Source of the DNA: Cytophagales bacterium
Lineage (GTDB): Bacteria; Bacteroidota; Bacteroidia; Cytophagales; Cyclobacteriaceae
Direction of reading: 5' to 3'
Assembly (NCBI GenBank): GCA_016124425.1
Contig: WGNT01000171.1
Span: 1 to 44,491 of the forward strand
Length of the DNA: 44,491 nt
The first letter of the stretch is position 1; the number at the start of each line of letters is the position of its first letter. The translations under genes and the position numbers were made by a program. Shown here piece after piece: positions 35,436-43,096 of the stretch. Under the pieces are notes generated by a model. It saw nothing but the letters and a program-made list of their open reading frames with translations, did not search any database and had not been told where the DNA came from.

Positions 35436-36274
35436 ATTTTTTCCTGATGGTAAAGGGTAAGTCCCGCTATGGGAGCTTCCAAAATAATTTGAATTGAAAC
35501 CTGAAGATCGCTTCCTACTTTACGCAGTACATCGCTGTTATAATACGCAATGGATCCGACAAAGTTAACAGGCTTGTCTTTGTAGTTTTCATAACGCATT
35601 ACGTGCCGTCTGAAGAAATCCATAAATCCTTGGTAAAAAAGGTTAAAGCAGTAGGGGTGGTCTTTCCGTTCTCCTATAAACTTACAGAAGGAAGCCATGT
35701 ATCTGTTTGGATAGGGCTTCTGGTAGACATTTTCCTGAATGTCCAAGGTAGCCAATCCAAGTTCCTTAATTGCCAGTTCACGAATTTCGGGAGGCATGTC
35801 ATCGTAGATAAAATCCTGAAGAAAATGCCTTCCTATATAGGAACCGCCACCTTCATCACCAAGCAAATAGCCCGGGGATGGACGGCTTGTTGTTATCTTG
35901 TCCCCATCATAATCCCCGCTGTTTGAGCCGGTACCTAAGATACAGGCAATTCCGGGACGATGTCCACAGGTCGCTTTCGCGGCCGCTGTAAGGTCGTGGT
36001 CAACTTCTACGGTTGCTTCTCCTATCACCGCATTAATGACTCTACGTACGCTGGCTTTGTTTTTCTCTGCCGTACAACCGGCTCCATAAAAATACACCTC
36101 CTTAATAAGCCCCTTTAAAGCCATCATATCCTGTGTATACAGGTCTTTGAGCATGTCCTCCTCCTTCTGGTAATAGGGATTGAATCCAACTGTGCGGAAC
36201 TGCCCTATACTTCCATCTTCACGGATGACTCTCCAATCCGTTTTGCTGGAGCCACTATCTGCAATTAAAATCAT
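35432..36274 (-). CDS. BadF/BadG-type N-acetylglucosamine or N-acetylmuramic acid kinase
   Basis: A 280-residue ASKHA-fold sugar kinase. The phosphate-1 motif is at the very start (DSGSSKTDWRV), the second in CILGTGSNSGDYDG, and LLGDEGGGSYIGR contains the family loop. Such kinases phosphorylate GlcNAc, glucosamine or, in the MurK branch, MurNAc. The four-base overlaps with both murQ and the cytochrome b5-like gene make it the central gene of a three-gene operon. MurNAc as substrate is the natural inference, because MurQ needs MurNAc-6-phosphate and no other kinase is near. Confidence 0.88.
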   Translation of the reverse strand: MILIADSGSSKTDWRVIREDGSIGQFRTVGFNPYYQKEEDMLKDLYTQDMMALKGLIKEVYFYGAGCTAEKNKASVRRVINAVIGEATVEVDHDLTAAAKATCGHRPGIACILGTGSNSGDYDGDKITTSRPSPGYLLGDEGGGSYIGRHFLQDFIYDDMPPEIRELAIKELGLATLDIQENVYQKPYPNRYMASFCKFIGERKDHPYCFNLFYQGFMDFFRRHVMRYENYKDKPVNFVGSIAYYNSDVLRKVGSDLQVSIQIILEAPIAGLTLYHQEKI

Positions 36275-36498
36275 ATCAGGTAGGCAACGGGTTCAAATTT
36301 ATCAAAAACATTTGCGTTATGCGGTGCATCAGAAAGTTCCTTTGTAAGGTCCTGCCCTGCCCAGTGTTCGTAATGGCGGCCATTTTTCCAAAGGCGGGAA
36401 GAACTTACATCATAAACCATGCCTTTGAACGCAATGTATATCTCAGGCTTGTCCTGTCCATTATACAATGCGAGTTGGTTTTTCGTGAGTTTCTTCAT
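36271..36498 (-). CDS. Small cytochrome b5-like heme-binding protein
   Basis: A 75-residue single-domain protein of the cytochrome b5-like heme/steroid-binding family. Conserved parts are the start LTKNQLALYNGQDKPEIYIAFKGMVYDVS, the first axial His region RHYEHWAGQD (His45 in the place of HPGG), and the second, DAPHNANVF (His60). No membrane helix or signal is visible, so it is a soluble redox or ligand-binding protein. It is the first gene of the kinase-murQ operon and overlaps the kinase start by four bases. The pairing with amino-sugar enzymes is unexplained. Confidence 0.82.
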   Translation of the reverse strand: MKKLTKNQLALYNGQDKPEIYIAFKGMVYDVSSSRLWKNGRHYEHWAGQDLTKELSDAPHNANVFDKFEPVAYLI

Positions 36499-36506
36499 TC
36501 CTAGTT

Positions 36507-36514
36507 CAAATATA
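36507..36514 (-). promoter_or_regulatory. Putative -7 box of the cytochrome b5-kinase-murQ operon
   Basis: The minus strand reads TATATTTG here, an exact TAnnTTTG match. Transcription would start near 36500, only about two bases before the ATG at 36498. If real, the mRNA is leaderless or nearly so; otherwise the operon is read through from the arginase-like gene 56 bases upstream. Confidence 0.4.
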
Positions 36515-36554
36515 AAAATTTTAAAAAGGAAACGGCTACCTTCTGTGAAAGCGC

Positions 36555-37706
36555 TTAATACAATTTGAGCTGTGCGTTAACCCAGCGTTCGGGAATCTCA
36601 CCCTTTTGGGCGGTAAGATAATCTTCGTAACTACAGGGGATGATGCTGTCTCTGCCATATTTCCCTTTATCGGAAGTAGGGACTTCCATCCACCATTTAC
36701 CACTCAGGTTGCTTTTGAAAAAGTGAAGTATGGAAGGTTTGGAATCAAGAGAAACAGTGTATTTGGTGTAGTCACTACTTTTGAAGGATAGACTGTCTTT
36801 ACGGTGATAAAATCCCTCAATAAAATACCAGATCATCGTTGCTATGACGGCTCCGGTACTCTGTCGGGTATCATCAAGATCGGAGTGGTATCCATATATT
36901 CCAAAGGAGCTCAGTTTTTCGTTCATTCCCGCAAACCAGCAAATCTGACACGCCTCTTCCGCAGTCATTCCAAAGGGTTGCGGATCAATTGCACCCGGTG
37001 CGTCGGCAGACTTTATGGCACATACATCGAAGCTAAGCAAGTCAGCATTACGTATCAGGGGTTCGATTTCTTTGAAGTTGTCGCGGAGTTTGCCCAGGCG
37101 TACATGATCAAAATAGAGTTTTTCAAGTGTGGTAACCAAGTCAATGTCTGCCAAAAAACTTTGATAGGCGAGATGGCAATAGTTGAACAAAAAGTTAGGT
37201 TCGTGCAAAATGATAGACTGTGAATGGGATTCGTCCGCCCGGCCTTCGGCTTCCATGTCCAACTTCGCATCTACGGTCAACAAGCTAACCATTTTCTTCA
37301 TCTTTTCATAAGATAGGTATTGTCCGATGTCCAAGTCATGGGAGCCGCCGATAAAGATGGGAAGGATTTGCATTTTAATGAGTAGTTCGCCGATTGAACG
37401 GATCAACTGACAGGTTTCCTTGGGTGTGTCTCCGCTTTTAAGGTTACCCAGGTCTGCCACCTTATAGGAACCTTGTCCCTTTTTGAGCGCGTAAAGTTTT
37501 TTCCGGATGGTGTGGGAAGAAAGGGAACCGTTAGTCAAATCAATAGATCCCCTGTATTCTTCCAGACCGATGATAGCCAGTTGCATACCGGACAATTCGG
37601 GAAATCTTTCTCCATGAAAATGTACCCCAGTAAAAAACGAGTGCAACGAATGGTTGTTGTGATAGAATGATTCTGGAAGTGGGTCAAAGAATAGTTGTAA
37701 ATCCAT
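36555..37706 (-). CDS. Arginase-family protein with changed metal-site residues
   Basis: A 383-residue protein; the ATG at 37706 is chosen over a TTG at 37727. It belongs to the ureohydrolase fold and is often annotated as formimidoylglutamase. GGSHD (His123) is present, but the usual DAHxD is DAKLD (Lys148), and SxDxDxxDP reads SFDVCAIKSAD, with Cys229 and Lys232 in place of two Asp ligands. A two-manganese site as in arginase therefore looks unlikely. Bacteroidota carry such divergent paralogs widely; function is unknown. No hut genes are near. A TAnnTTTG box lies 20 bases upstream. Confidence 0.8.
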   Translation of the reverse strand: MDLQLFFDPLPESFYHNNHSLHSFFTGVHFHGERFPELSGMQLAIIGLEEYRGSIDLTNGSLSSHTIRKKLYALKKGQGSYKVADLGNLKSGDTPKETCQLIRSIGELLIKMQILPIFIGGSHDLDIGQYLSYEKMKKMVSLLTVDAKLDMEAEGRADESHSQSIILHEPNFLFNYCHLAYQSFLADIDLVTTLEKLYFDHVRLGKLRDNFKEIEPLIRNADLLSFDVCAIKSADAPGAIDPQPFGMTAEEACQICWFAGMNEKLSSFGIYGYHSDLDDTRQSTGAVIATMIWYFIEGFYHRKDSLSFKSSDYTKYTVSLDSKPSILHFFKSNLSGKWWMEVPTSDKGKYGRDSIIPCSYEDYLTAQKGEIPERWVNAQLKLY

Positions 37707-37724
37707 GGATCGGCTGTTTTTTGT

Positions 37725-37732
37725 CAAAAATA
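37725..37732 (-). promoter_or_regulatory. Putative -7 box of the arginase-like gene
   Basis: Minus strand TATTTTTG matches TAnnTTTG, with start of transcription expected about 12 bases before the ATG at 37706. It lies inside AT-rich sequence, so chance is possible. It is located just after the nqrF terminator, which fits a new transcription unit. Confidence 0.4.
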
Positions 37733-37753
37733 CAAAAAATAAATCCTAGGCAT

Positions 37754-37780
37754 AAAAAAAGTCCCGCACAAAGGCGGGAC
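37754..37780 (-). terminator. Rho-independent terminator of nqrF
   Basis: GTCCCGC (37761-37767) and GCGGGAC (37774-37780) form a perfect seven-pair stem with a six-base loop. On the minus strand seven T follow (the A-run at 37754-37760). It begins eight bases after the nqrF stop. Confidence 0.9.
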
Positions 37781-37788
37781 CTATTAAC

Positions 37789-39093
37789 TTAACCTCCAAA
37801 ATCATCAAACCTCACGTTCTCATTTGGAACACCCATATCCTCCAACATTTTAAGCACAGCGGCGTTCATTAATGGTGGCCCGCACAGGTAGTATTCAATT
37901 TCATCCGGCTCGTCCACATGCTTCAGGTAATTATCATAAAGGACCTGGTGAATAAACCCGACATATCCATCAGCTTCTCTGTCCTCAAGTGATTTTTTCA
38001 CTTTCCAGTTATCCTCAGGAAGAGGTTCCGATAAACCTACATGAAAATTGAAGTTTGGAAAATCCTTTTCTATATCTCTGAAATGCTCTGTGTAGAACAA
38101 CTCTTTCTTGGATCTACCACCGTACCAGTAGGATACTTTTCTGTCCGATTTTTCTGTGTGAAATAAATGGAAAAGATGTGAACGTAGTGGCGCCATACCT
38201 GCTCCCCCACCGATATAAATCATTTCCCGTTGTGTCGGATTGATATGGAATTCTCCGTACGGTCCAGAAATCATTACCTTGTCGCCAGGTTTTCTTCCAA
38301 ATACATACGAAGAACAGACACCTGGATTTACATCCATCCATTTGTTATTGGCTCTATCCCAAGGCGGCGTGGCTACCCGGATAGTCAACATCACAATGTT
38401 TCCTTCTGCTGGGTGGTTAGCCATGGAATATGCCCGGAAAAGTTCCTCGTCATTCTTCATCACCAAATCCCATAGCCCAAATTTATCCCAATCACTCTTA
38501 TACACATCTTGTGGGTGACCCAACTCCGGATGTGGTGTGATGTCGATATCTTTGAAATTTACCGTGATTTTCGGAACATCAATCTGTATATATCCTCCCG
38601 GTTCGAAGTCAAGGGTTTCGCCTTCTGGTAATTTTACTTTGAATTCTTTAATAAAGGTCGATACGTTGTAGTTTGAAATGACTTCACATTCCCACTTTTT
38701 GATACCAAAAATTTCTTCCGGTATCCTTATTTTCATATCACTTTTTACTTTGACTTGGCAGGAAAGACGAACGTTACCCTGCTGCTCCGCCCTGCTGAGG
38801 TGACCGACCTCCGTAGGAAGTACTTCTCCTCCGCCTTCGTCAATGGTACACTTGCACATGGCACAAGTTCCACCGCCTCCGCAAGCTGAGGGCAAAAATA
38901 TCTTTTTCCCGCTCAAGGTGGATAGCAAAGTAGACCCGGCCGAAGCGACAAGCGGATTTTTTTCATCGCCATTGATGATGATTTTCACATCCCCTGAGGC
39001 TACAAGCTTGGACTGCGCATAGAGAAGAATGAATACTAGTAGCAGAATGATTAAGGTAAATGCTACAATCGAGGTAATAATTACTGAACCCAT
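37789..39093 (-). CDS. nqrF: Na+-translocating NADH:quinone reductase subunit F
   Basis: A 434-residue membrane-anchored flavoprotein that accepts electrons from NADH and passes them through FAD and a [2Fe-2S] centre into the Nqr complex. Order: membrane helix (about 5-27), ferredoxin-like domain with Cys71, Cys77, Cys80 and Cys112 (ACGGGGTCAMCKC), FAD-binding barrel with RAYSMAN, and NADH domain with GGGAGMAPLRSH and the end YYLCGPPLMN. An insertion of about 40 residues in the FAD domain is usual for NqrF. The other subunits (nqrA-E) are not adjacent: accD lies upstream and a terminator follows directly. Confidence 0.95.
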   Translation of the reverse strand: MGSVIITSIVAFTLIILLLVFILLYAQSKLVASGDVKIIINGDEKNPLVASAGSTLLSTLSGKKIFLPSACGGGGTCAMCKCTIDEGGGEVLPTEVGHLSRAEQQGNVRLSCQVKVKSDMKIRIPEEIFGIKKWECEVISNYNVSTFIKEFKVKLPEGETLDFEPGGYIQIDVPKITVNFKDIDITPHPELGHPQDVYKSDWDKFGLWDLVMKNDEELFRAYSMANHPAEGNIVMLTIRVATPPWDRANNKWMDVNPGVCSSYVFGRKPGDKVMISGPYGEFHINPTQREMIYIGGGAGMAPLRSHLFHLFHTEKSDRKVSYWYGGRSKKELFYTEHFRDIEKDFPNFNFHVGLSEPLPEDNWKVKKSLEDREADGYVGFIHQVLYDNYLKHVDEPDEIEYYLCGPPLMNAAVLKMLEDMGVPNENVRFDDFGG

Positions 39094-39134
39094 TTAATGA
39101 TATCTTTTTTTCTTTTCAGTACGATAATCACGGT

Positions 39135-39176
39135 TTAAACACGTGCAAATATATTCAATAATCGCTTAAACATGTG
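39135..39176 (-). promoter_or_regulatory. nqrF promoter flanked by a direct repeat
   Basis: A minus-strand TATATTTG box (39146-39153) matches the -7 consensus and lies about 55 bases before the nqrF start. On the plus strand, TTAAACACGTG (39135-39145) and TTAAACATGTG (39166-39176) are near-identical 11-mers 31 bp apart, three helical turns, and they embrace the box. This is the layout expected for a dimer or looping regulator of nqrF. Confidence 0.5.
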
Positions 39177-39223
39177 AATAAATTCCAATTTTTATAAGCG
39201 CGTTACTACAGTATTAAAACCAC

Positions 39224-40066
39224 TTAATGCTGCAATAAGTTTAGCAGTGTATATAATCTGTTCTTCAACTGTCTGCGATCGATGATGAAATCCAAAAATC
39301 CATGGTCCAATACAAATTCCGCACTCTGAAAGCTTTTTGGAAGGTCTTTTCCTATTGTTTCCCGGATCACCCGCGGGCCTGCAAATCCAATTAATGCACC
39401 AGGCTCTGCGATATTGAAATCCCCGAGCATTGCGTAGGAGGCGGTGACACCACCCGTAGTGGGATCTGTGAGTAGGGAAATATAGGGAATCTTTGCTTCG
39501 TCCAAGAGGGCGAGCTTTGCCGAAGTTTTGGCCATTTGCATAAGGCTGAAGCCAGCCTCCATCATGCGGGCACCCCCTGATTTGGATATCATCAGGAATG
39601 GGATTTTGTGTGCAAGCGCATAGTCAATGGCACGAGCGATTTTTTCTCCGACTACAGACCCCATAGATCCACCGATAAAGTTGAAATCCATACAAGTTAT
39701 TACAATATCGAGTCCGTTGAGTTTTCCTACCCCTGTACGTGCCGCGTCGGTAAGATCTGTTTTGGCTATGGTTTCCTTTATACGGGAAGGGTAAGACTTG
39801 CTGTCGACGAAATGCAGGGGATCGCCGGACTTCATGCCTGCGTCTAATTCTGTAAAATTGTTGTCGTCAAAAAGTATTTCGAAATATTCTTTAGAACCTA
39901 TTTTTACGTGGTATTCATCATCTGGGCATACATATGAATTATTTTTCAACTCCCGGGTATGGATAATGTTCCCTTTTGGAGTTTTGTACCAAAGCCCGTC
40001 CGGGGTGTCCTTTTTTTCTTCCGTGGAGGTCTTAATTCCAGCATCTTTTCTTTTGAACCAAGCCAT
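39224..40066 (-). CDS. accD: Acetyl-CoA carboxylase carboxyltransferase subunit beta
   Basis: A 280-residue subunit that transfers the carboxyl group from carboxybiotin to acetyl-CoA, the first step of fatty acid synthesis, together with AccA. The core is well kept: [57 protein letters not shown] and [15 protein letters not shown]. The N-terminal four-Cys zinc ribbon of E. coli AccD is degraded: positions equal to the four Cys are Thr29, Gly32, Cys47 and Asp50. As I recall, other Bacteroidota AccD proteins share this loss. It has its own promoter signals upstream. Confidence 0.94.
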   Translation of the reverse strand: MAWFKRKDAGIKTSTEEKKDTPDGLWYKTPKGNIIHTRELKNNSYVCPDDEYHVKIGSKEYFEILFDDNNFTELDAGMKSGDPLHFVDSKSYPSRIKETIAKTDLTDAARTGVGKLNGLDIVITCMDFNFIGGSMGSVVGEKIARAIDYALAHKIPFLMISKSGGARMMEAGFSLMQMAKTSAKLALLDEAKIPYISLLTDPTTGGVTASYAMLGDFNIAEPGALIGFAGPRVIRETIGKDLPKSFQSAEFVLDHGFLDFIIDRRQLKNRLYTLLNLLQH

Positions 40067-40082
40067 ATATCTTACGTTTAGG

Positions 40083-40113
40083 CCGAAAGTTTCTTTTCGG
40101 GACTACAAATTTA
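40083..40113 (-). promoter_or_regulatory. accD promoter and 5'-end hairpin
   Basis: Minus strand TAAATTTG (40106-40113) fits the -7 consensus. Starting about six bases later, the mRNA would begin almost at the stem CCGAAA / TTTCGG (40083-40088 with 40095-40100), putting a hairpin at the 5' end, 17 bases before the accD start codon. Confidence 0.45.
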
Positions 40114-40156
40114 TGGGTATTATCGATTAAATAAAATCTTAATGCACAATCGATGG

Positions 40157-41062
40157 TCAGGGCTGTGCAAAAGGACCTTTTTCCGGGTTCGTCTCTGCTT
40201 CCAGCAATAACCTGGTTTTCGGGAGGCATTGCGGGTAATTCGTTTGTATATATTCCAGCATTTTTTCTCGTACAAAACAGCGTAAATCAAAAGCCGTCGG
40301 GCTGTCCACGGCGCTCATTAAGCAGCGCAACTCCACCGTTTGTTCCCGGATATCAGTCACCTGCAGGACCTGTACTTTTCCGTCCCAGAGTGGAGTAGAG
40401 TCTAATAGGGTCTTGAGATACCCTTTCAGTGGCGTTACAGGGATGGTATGATCCACGTAAAGAAATACGGTGCCCCAAATATCGGCAGTGGTTCTGGTCC
40501 AGTTCTGAAAGGAATTTTCCAAAAAGTAAGTTATCGGCAGGACAAGCCTCCGCTGATCCCAGATCCGAACGACAACATACGTTAAGTTTATTTCCTCGAT
40601 CTTTCCCCATTCCCCTTCTACCACCACCACGTCATCGATCCTAATGGGTTGAGTAAAAGCAATCTGGAAACCAGCAAGTAGGTTAGCGATGGACTTTTGG
40701 GCTGCAAGACCAATAATTATACCCACAATACCGGCGGAGGTAAGCAGGCCGGTTCCGATTTGGCGTGCGGATTCAAAGTGCATCAGGATACTGGCCGTGG
40801 CAAGGGTGATGACTACGAGTATAAATATTTTGCGGATAAAACCTAGCTGGGTGATGATTCTACGTTCTCTAAGATTGTCCAGTTTGTCGTAGGCAAAGGC
40901 ATCCAGGGTGTAGTAACGAAAAACGTTGAACCCTTCAATGACTATCCAGCTGATATTGATGATAAATAGTACGGCAAACCACGGTTGGTTTCGGATATAG
41001 TCCATGTCTTCCGGGGAAAATAGGGCTCTGCAAGTGGAAAGATAACAAAAAACAAGCCCCAC
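40157..41062 (-). CDS. MscS-family mechanosensitive channel, surviving open frame
   Basis: A 301-codon frame opening with a GTG at 41062 inside what should be the middle of the gene. It contains two or three membrane helices (WFAVLFIINISWIVI, FILVVITLATASILM), the MscS pore helix with small residues (GTGLLTSAGIVGIIIGLAAQKSIANLLAGFQIAF), and the beta domain (IRIDDVVVVEGEWGKIEEINLTYVVVRIWD). The first 45 residues up to about SPEDMDY read naturally only from 41016 on; before that the protein continues in another frame (see next entry). The channel would release solutes under hypo-osmotic shock if made intact. As it stands, the gene is broken or misread. Confidence 0.75.
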   Translation of the reverse strand: MGLVFCYLSTCRALFSPEDMDYIRNQPWFAVLFIINISWIVIEGFNVFRYYTLDAFAYDKLDNLRERRIITQLGFIRKIFILVVITLATASILMHFESARQIGTGLLTSAGIVGIIIGLAAQKSIANLLAGFQIAFTQPIRIDDVVVVEGEWGKIEEINLTYVVVRIWDQRRLVLPITYFLENSFQNWTRTTADIWGTVFLYVDHTIPVTPLKGYLKTLLDSTPLWDGKVQVLQVTDIREQTVELRCLMSAVDSPTAFDLRCFVREKMLEYIQTNYPQCLPKTRLLLEAETNPEKGPFAQP

Positions 41063-41223
41063 TTTAACGATCTGGAGAACCGTTGAAGCGCAATCGCCCC
41101 TTTTCTGCTTTTTGGTTTGTAGAAAATTCTGCTTAGCCTTCGAAATCCGAGGTATAATAACAAGTGACTTAACGCTATTGAGCCAACAACGATCAATATT
41201 AAAAGCAATCTTTCATGAGTCAT
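41014..41223 (-). pseudogene. Displaced N-terminal part of the same MscS gene (frameshift)
   Basis: This frame begins with ATG at 41223 and encodes a membrane helix (LLLILIVVGSIALSHLLLYLGF) and a basic stretch with RSLKWGLFFVIFPLAEPYF, the normal beginning of MscS-type proteins in this phylum. At the run TTTTCCCC (minus strand, 41013-41020) one base is missing: with an extra T the reading goes on as F-SPEDMDYIRN in the frame of the 40157-41062 ORF. The repaired gene would have 355 residues. Either a sequencing error, a fresh mutation, or translational slippage at U-UUU. Confidence 0.7.
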
Positions 41224-41363
41224 GCGAAGAATGATTTAGTTATAGGAAATCCGGAAATTATATTTTAGAACGTTCAGAGAAAAGAAATTTTCTAATTACA
41301 TTTAAAACTAGATCTCGTCTTGACAGGCTAACTCAGGTTTAATATAAAACAATCTACGACGTA

Positions 41364-43001
41364 ATGCAATTAGTGTACCTATTTCTGTTTTCTGCCATTA
41401 TCCTTCTTTTGGCGTATTTTACCTACGGAAAATTTGTCTTTAAGAAGTTCAAAATTAGCAACGACAACCTAACGCCCTCTCATCGGTTCAAAGATGGTGT
41501 GGATTATGTGCCTAGTAAACCAATTGTGGTATTGGGGCATCATTTTGCATCCATTGCCGGAGCCGGGCCAATTGTCGGTCCCATTATAGCCATTACATTC
41601 GGTTGGGTTCCCGCTGTCATTTGGATTTTGATAGGTGGGATATTCTTTGGTGCAGTACATGATCTGGGCAGTATGGTAGCCTCCTTACGAAACGACGGCA
41701 AATCAATCGGTGTCATTATACAAAACAACATCGGCAAGAAAGGAAAACAACTCTTCATCCTTTTTAGCTTCTCGACCCTCATTTTGATTATTGCTGTGTT
41801 TGCCGACATCATTGCCAAGACGTTTGTAAGCAACCCGGGCGTAGCCTCTGCTTCCATTCTCTTTATCTTTCTTGCGGTTGTGTTTGGGTATGTAAATAAA
41901 TTTGTAGCCCACAAAAAATCTTCCTTCGCTATTGCTACTGTGGTGGGTGTATTGGTAATGTACTTCTTTGTATACGTGGGAATGGAGATTCCCTTTTTAT
42001 TAGATTACCGAATGTGGATTTACCTATTGCTAGCCTACGCGTTTCTAGCTTCTGTTACCCCAGTGGAGATGCTATTGCAGCCACGTGATTACTTAAACAG
42101 TTTTCTGTTGTACGGTTTGATCATTGCTGCCGTGGTCGGCGTAGTTGTCGCGAATCCCACGATTGTTATGGATACGGAAGTACATATTTCCAGCGAAAAT
42201 CTCGGGTATATTTTCCCTGTCTTGTTTGTTACCATCGCCTGCGGGGCCATCTCGGGATTTCATTCGCTGGTCGCATCAGGCACCACCTCCAAGCAATTGG
42301 ACAGGGAAGAGGATGCCAAGGTAGTTGGGTACGGCGGAATGCTGATTGAATCTTTTTTGGCCATTATTGCCGTCGGTGCGGTGGTGGTACTGACGCGAAC
42401 CGATTACATCGCGCGGTTGGCAGAACAGGGGCCTGTTCCGCTTTTTGCTGACGGCCTTGGGGCGATTATTTCGGCAATGGGAGTAAATGAGACTTTTGCG
42501 GTTGGATTTGTTGCGTTGACAGTTTCCGCATTTGCACTTACTACCTTAGATACCTGTACTCGACTGGCCCGATTTACGCTTCAGGAGTACTTTGAAGATG
42601 TACAGCAACCGGTGGGTAGAAAAATCTCCCAGAACCGGTACATTTCCACTTCTGTTGTAGTTGTACTATCTATCTTGCTGTTACAAAGTGGCGGGTTTGC
42701 AACCCTTTGGCCGATATTTGGTTCGGCGAATCAGCTCTTGGCGGCGTTGGCCCTATTGACGGTGTCGGTTTGGTTGATCCGCAGAAAAGTAAACCCGACA
42801 TTCGTCACCATCCCCATGTTTTTTATGTTTTCGGTTACGCTCAGCTCGCTTGGATTATTTGCCTGGAATAATTTCAAGCAGGAGTCGTATGTGCTTTCCG
42901 TTATTGCGGCGATACTATTCGTACTTGCCTTCGCCTTGATTTTCCTTGCCAAAAAAAGCCTGACAAAAGCGCCAGAGATCAAGGAGCTAGTGAGAAACTG
43001 A
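41364..43001 (+). CDS. cstA: Carbon starvation protein CstA family transporter
   Basis: A 545-residue membrane protein with about 14-16 helices. The CstA core is clear: DGVDYVPSKPIVVLGHHFASIAGAGPIVGPI near residues 45-75, AVHDLGSMVASLRNDGKSIG, ACGAISGFHSLVASGTTSKQL, and FALTTLDTCTRLARFTLQEYF. CstA proteins import peptides or pyruvate under carbon limitation. It is shorter than E. coli CstA (701) because the long C-terminal extension is missing, as in many anaerobes and Bacteroidota. It diverges from the MscS gene and ends in a strong two-way terminator. Confidence 0.92.
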   Translation: MQLVYLFLFSAIILLLAYFTYGKFVFKKFKISNDNLTPSHRFKDGVDYVPSKPIVVLGHHFASIAGAGPIVGPIIAITFGWVPAVIWILIGGIFFGAVHDLGSMVASLRNDGKSIGVIIQNNIGKKGKQLFILFSFSTLILIIAVFADIIAKTFVSNPGVASASILFIFLAVVFGYVNKFVAHKKSSFAIATVVGVLVMYFFVYVGMEIPFLLDYRMWIYLLLAYAFLASVTPVEMLLQPRDYLNSFLLYGLIIAAVVGVVVANPTIVMDTEVHISSENLGYIFPVLFVTIACGAISGFHSLVASGTTSKQLDREEDAKVVGYGGMLIESFLAIIAVGAVVVLTRTDYIARLAEQGPVPLFADGLGAIISAMGVNETFAVGFVALTVSAFALTTLDTCTRLARFTLQEYFEDVQQPVGRKISQNRYISTSVVVVLSILLLQSGGFATLWPIFGSANQLLAALALLTVSVWLIRRKVNPTFVTIPMFFMFSVTLSSLGLFAWNNFKQESYVLSVIAAILFVLAFALIFLAKKSLTKAPEIKELVRN

Positions 43002-43062
43002 CGAACGTGTAAATGTGGCGTGAATATCTTCCATTAGCCATTGTAAATGCAAAAAATATAAA

Positions 43063-43091
43063 ATCCCTACCGCCGAGGTAGGGATTTTTTT
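43063..43091. terminator. Bidirectional rho-independent terminator
   Basis: ATCCCTACC (43063-43071) and GGTAGGGAT (43077-43085) pair perfectly over nine bases with loop GCCGA, followed by seven T (43085-43091). A-rich sequence on the left (43050-43062) supplies the U-run for the opposite strand. It serves both cstA and the convergent PorT-type gene. Confidence 0.92.
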
Positions 43092-43096
43092 GGTTC

